A stretch of DNA of 64,000 bases from Nematostella vectensis (taxonomy: Eukaryota; Cnidaria; Anthozoa; Actiniaria; Edwardsiidae): the NCBI RefSeq assembly GCF_932526225.1, contig NC_064045.1, positions 10,628,022 through 10,692,021 on the forward strand, in the 5' to 3' direction. The first letter of the stretch is position 1. Below are more notes on the stretch, generated by a model. The model saw nothing but the letters and a program-made list of their open reading frames with translations, had not been told where the DNA came from and made no database searches. The stretch is not shown here.

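Overview
The window is animal nuclear DNA: a piece of one very large, intron-rich gene on the + strand with a second, small gene nested in one of its introns. The host gene is an axonemal dynein heavy chain of the single-headed inner-arm class (DNAH3/7/12 group, closest by eye to DNAH3). I can place 63 exons (62 complete, the last cut by the window end). They join in one open frame through 62 introns with matching phase at every junction and encode about 2,815 residues, from the distal stem through AAA5. The true start lies before base 688, and AAA6 plus the C-terminal domain lie beyond base 64000. Exon structure, base composition, dense GCGCGC-rich short inverted-repeat transposons and a bacterial-type gene inside an intron suggest an early-branching marine invertebrate, perhaps a sea anemone such as Nematostella. 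The organism is an inference, not proven.

Layout: 0.7-8.2 kb stem; 5.9-13.8 kb linker (DHC_N2 type); 14.3-21.8 kb AAA1 (P-loop GPAGTGKT); 22-25.7 kb AAA2 (GDPLGGKT); 25.7-32.5 kb one 6.7-kb intron holding a fold-back element, a terminal-inverted-repeat (TIR) element and a two-exon GT4-family glycosyltransferase gene (29062-31085); 32.5-39.6 kb AAA3 (GPTGTGKS); 40-49.8 kb AAA4 (GIGGSGRQS); 50.3-55.2 kb stalk coiled coils and microtubule-binding tip; 56-63.9 kb AAA5.

The introns contain two kinds of material. One is tandem arrays with units of 27-145 bp, up to about 100 copies. The other is non-autonomous DNA transposons with clear terminal inverted repeats, several with target duplications or nested insertions, plus a tRNA-derived SINE. 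No transposase or reverse transcriptase gene is visible.

The most unusual property is that many arrays are built from the splice junction itself. Units at exons 3, 7, 18, 24, 54, 55 and 59 contain the exon edge plus the adjoining GT or AG site, so the authentic splice site sits at the end of a ladder of near-identical decoy sites. Exons 15, 37, 43 and 52 have decayed single duplications of the same kind. In several arrays, using a decoy would give an immediate stop codon. One intron, also touching an array, uses a GC donor.

Most long open frames in the window (up to 961 codons at 56.4-59.8 kb) are shadows of arrays whose unit is a multiple of three, and are not genes.
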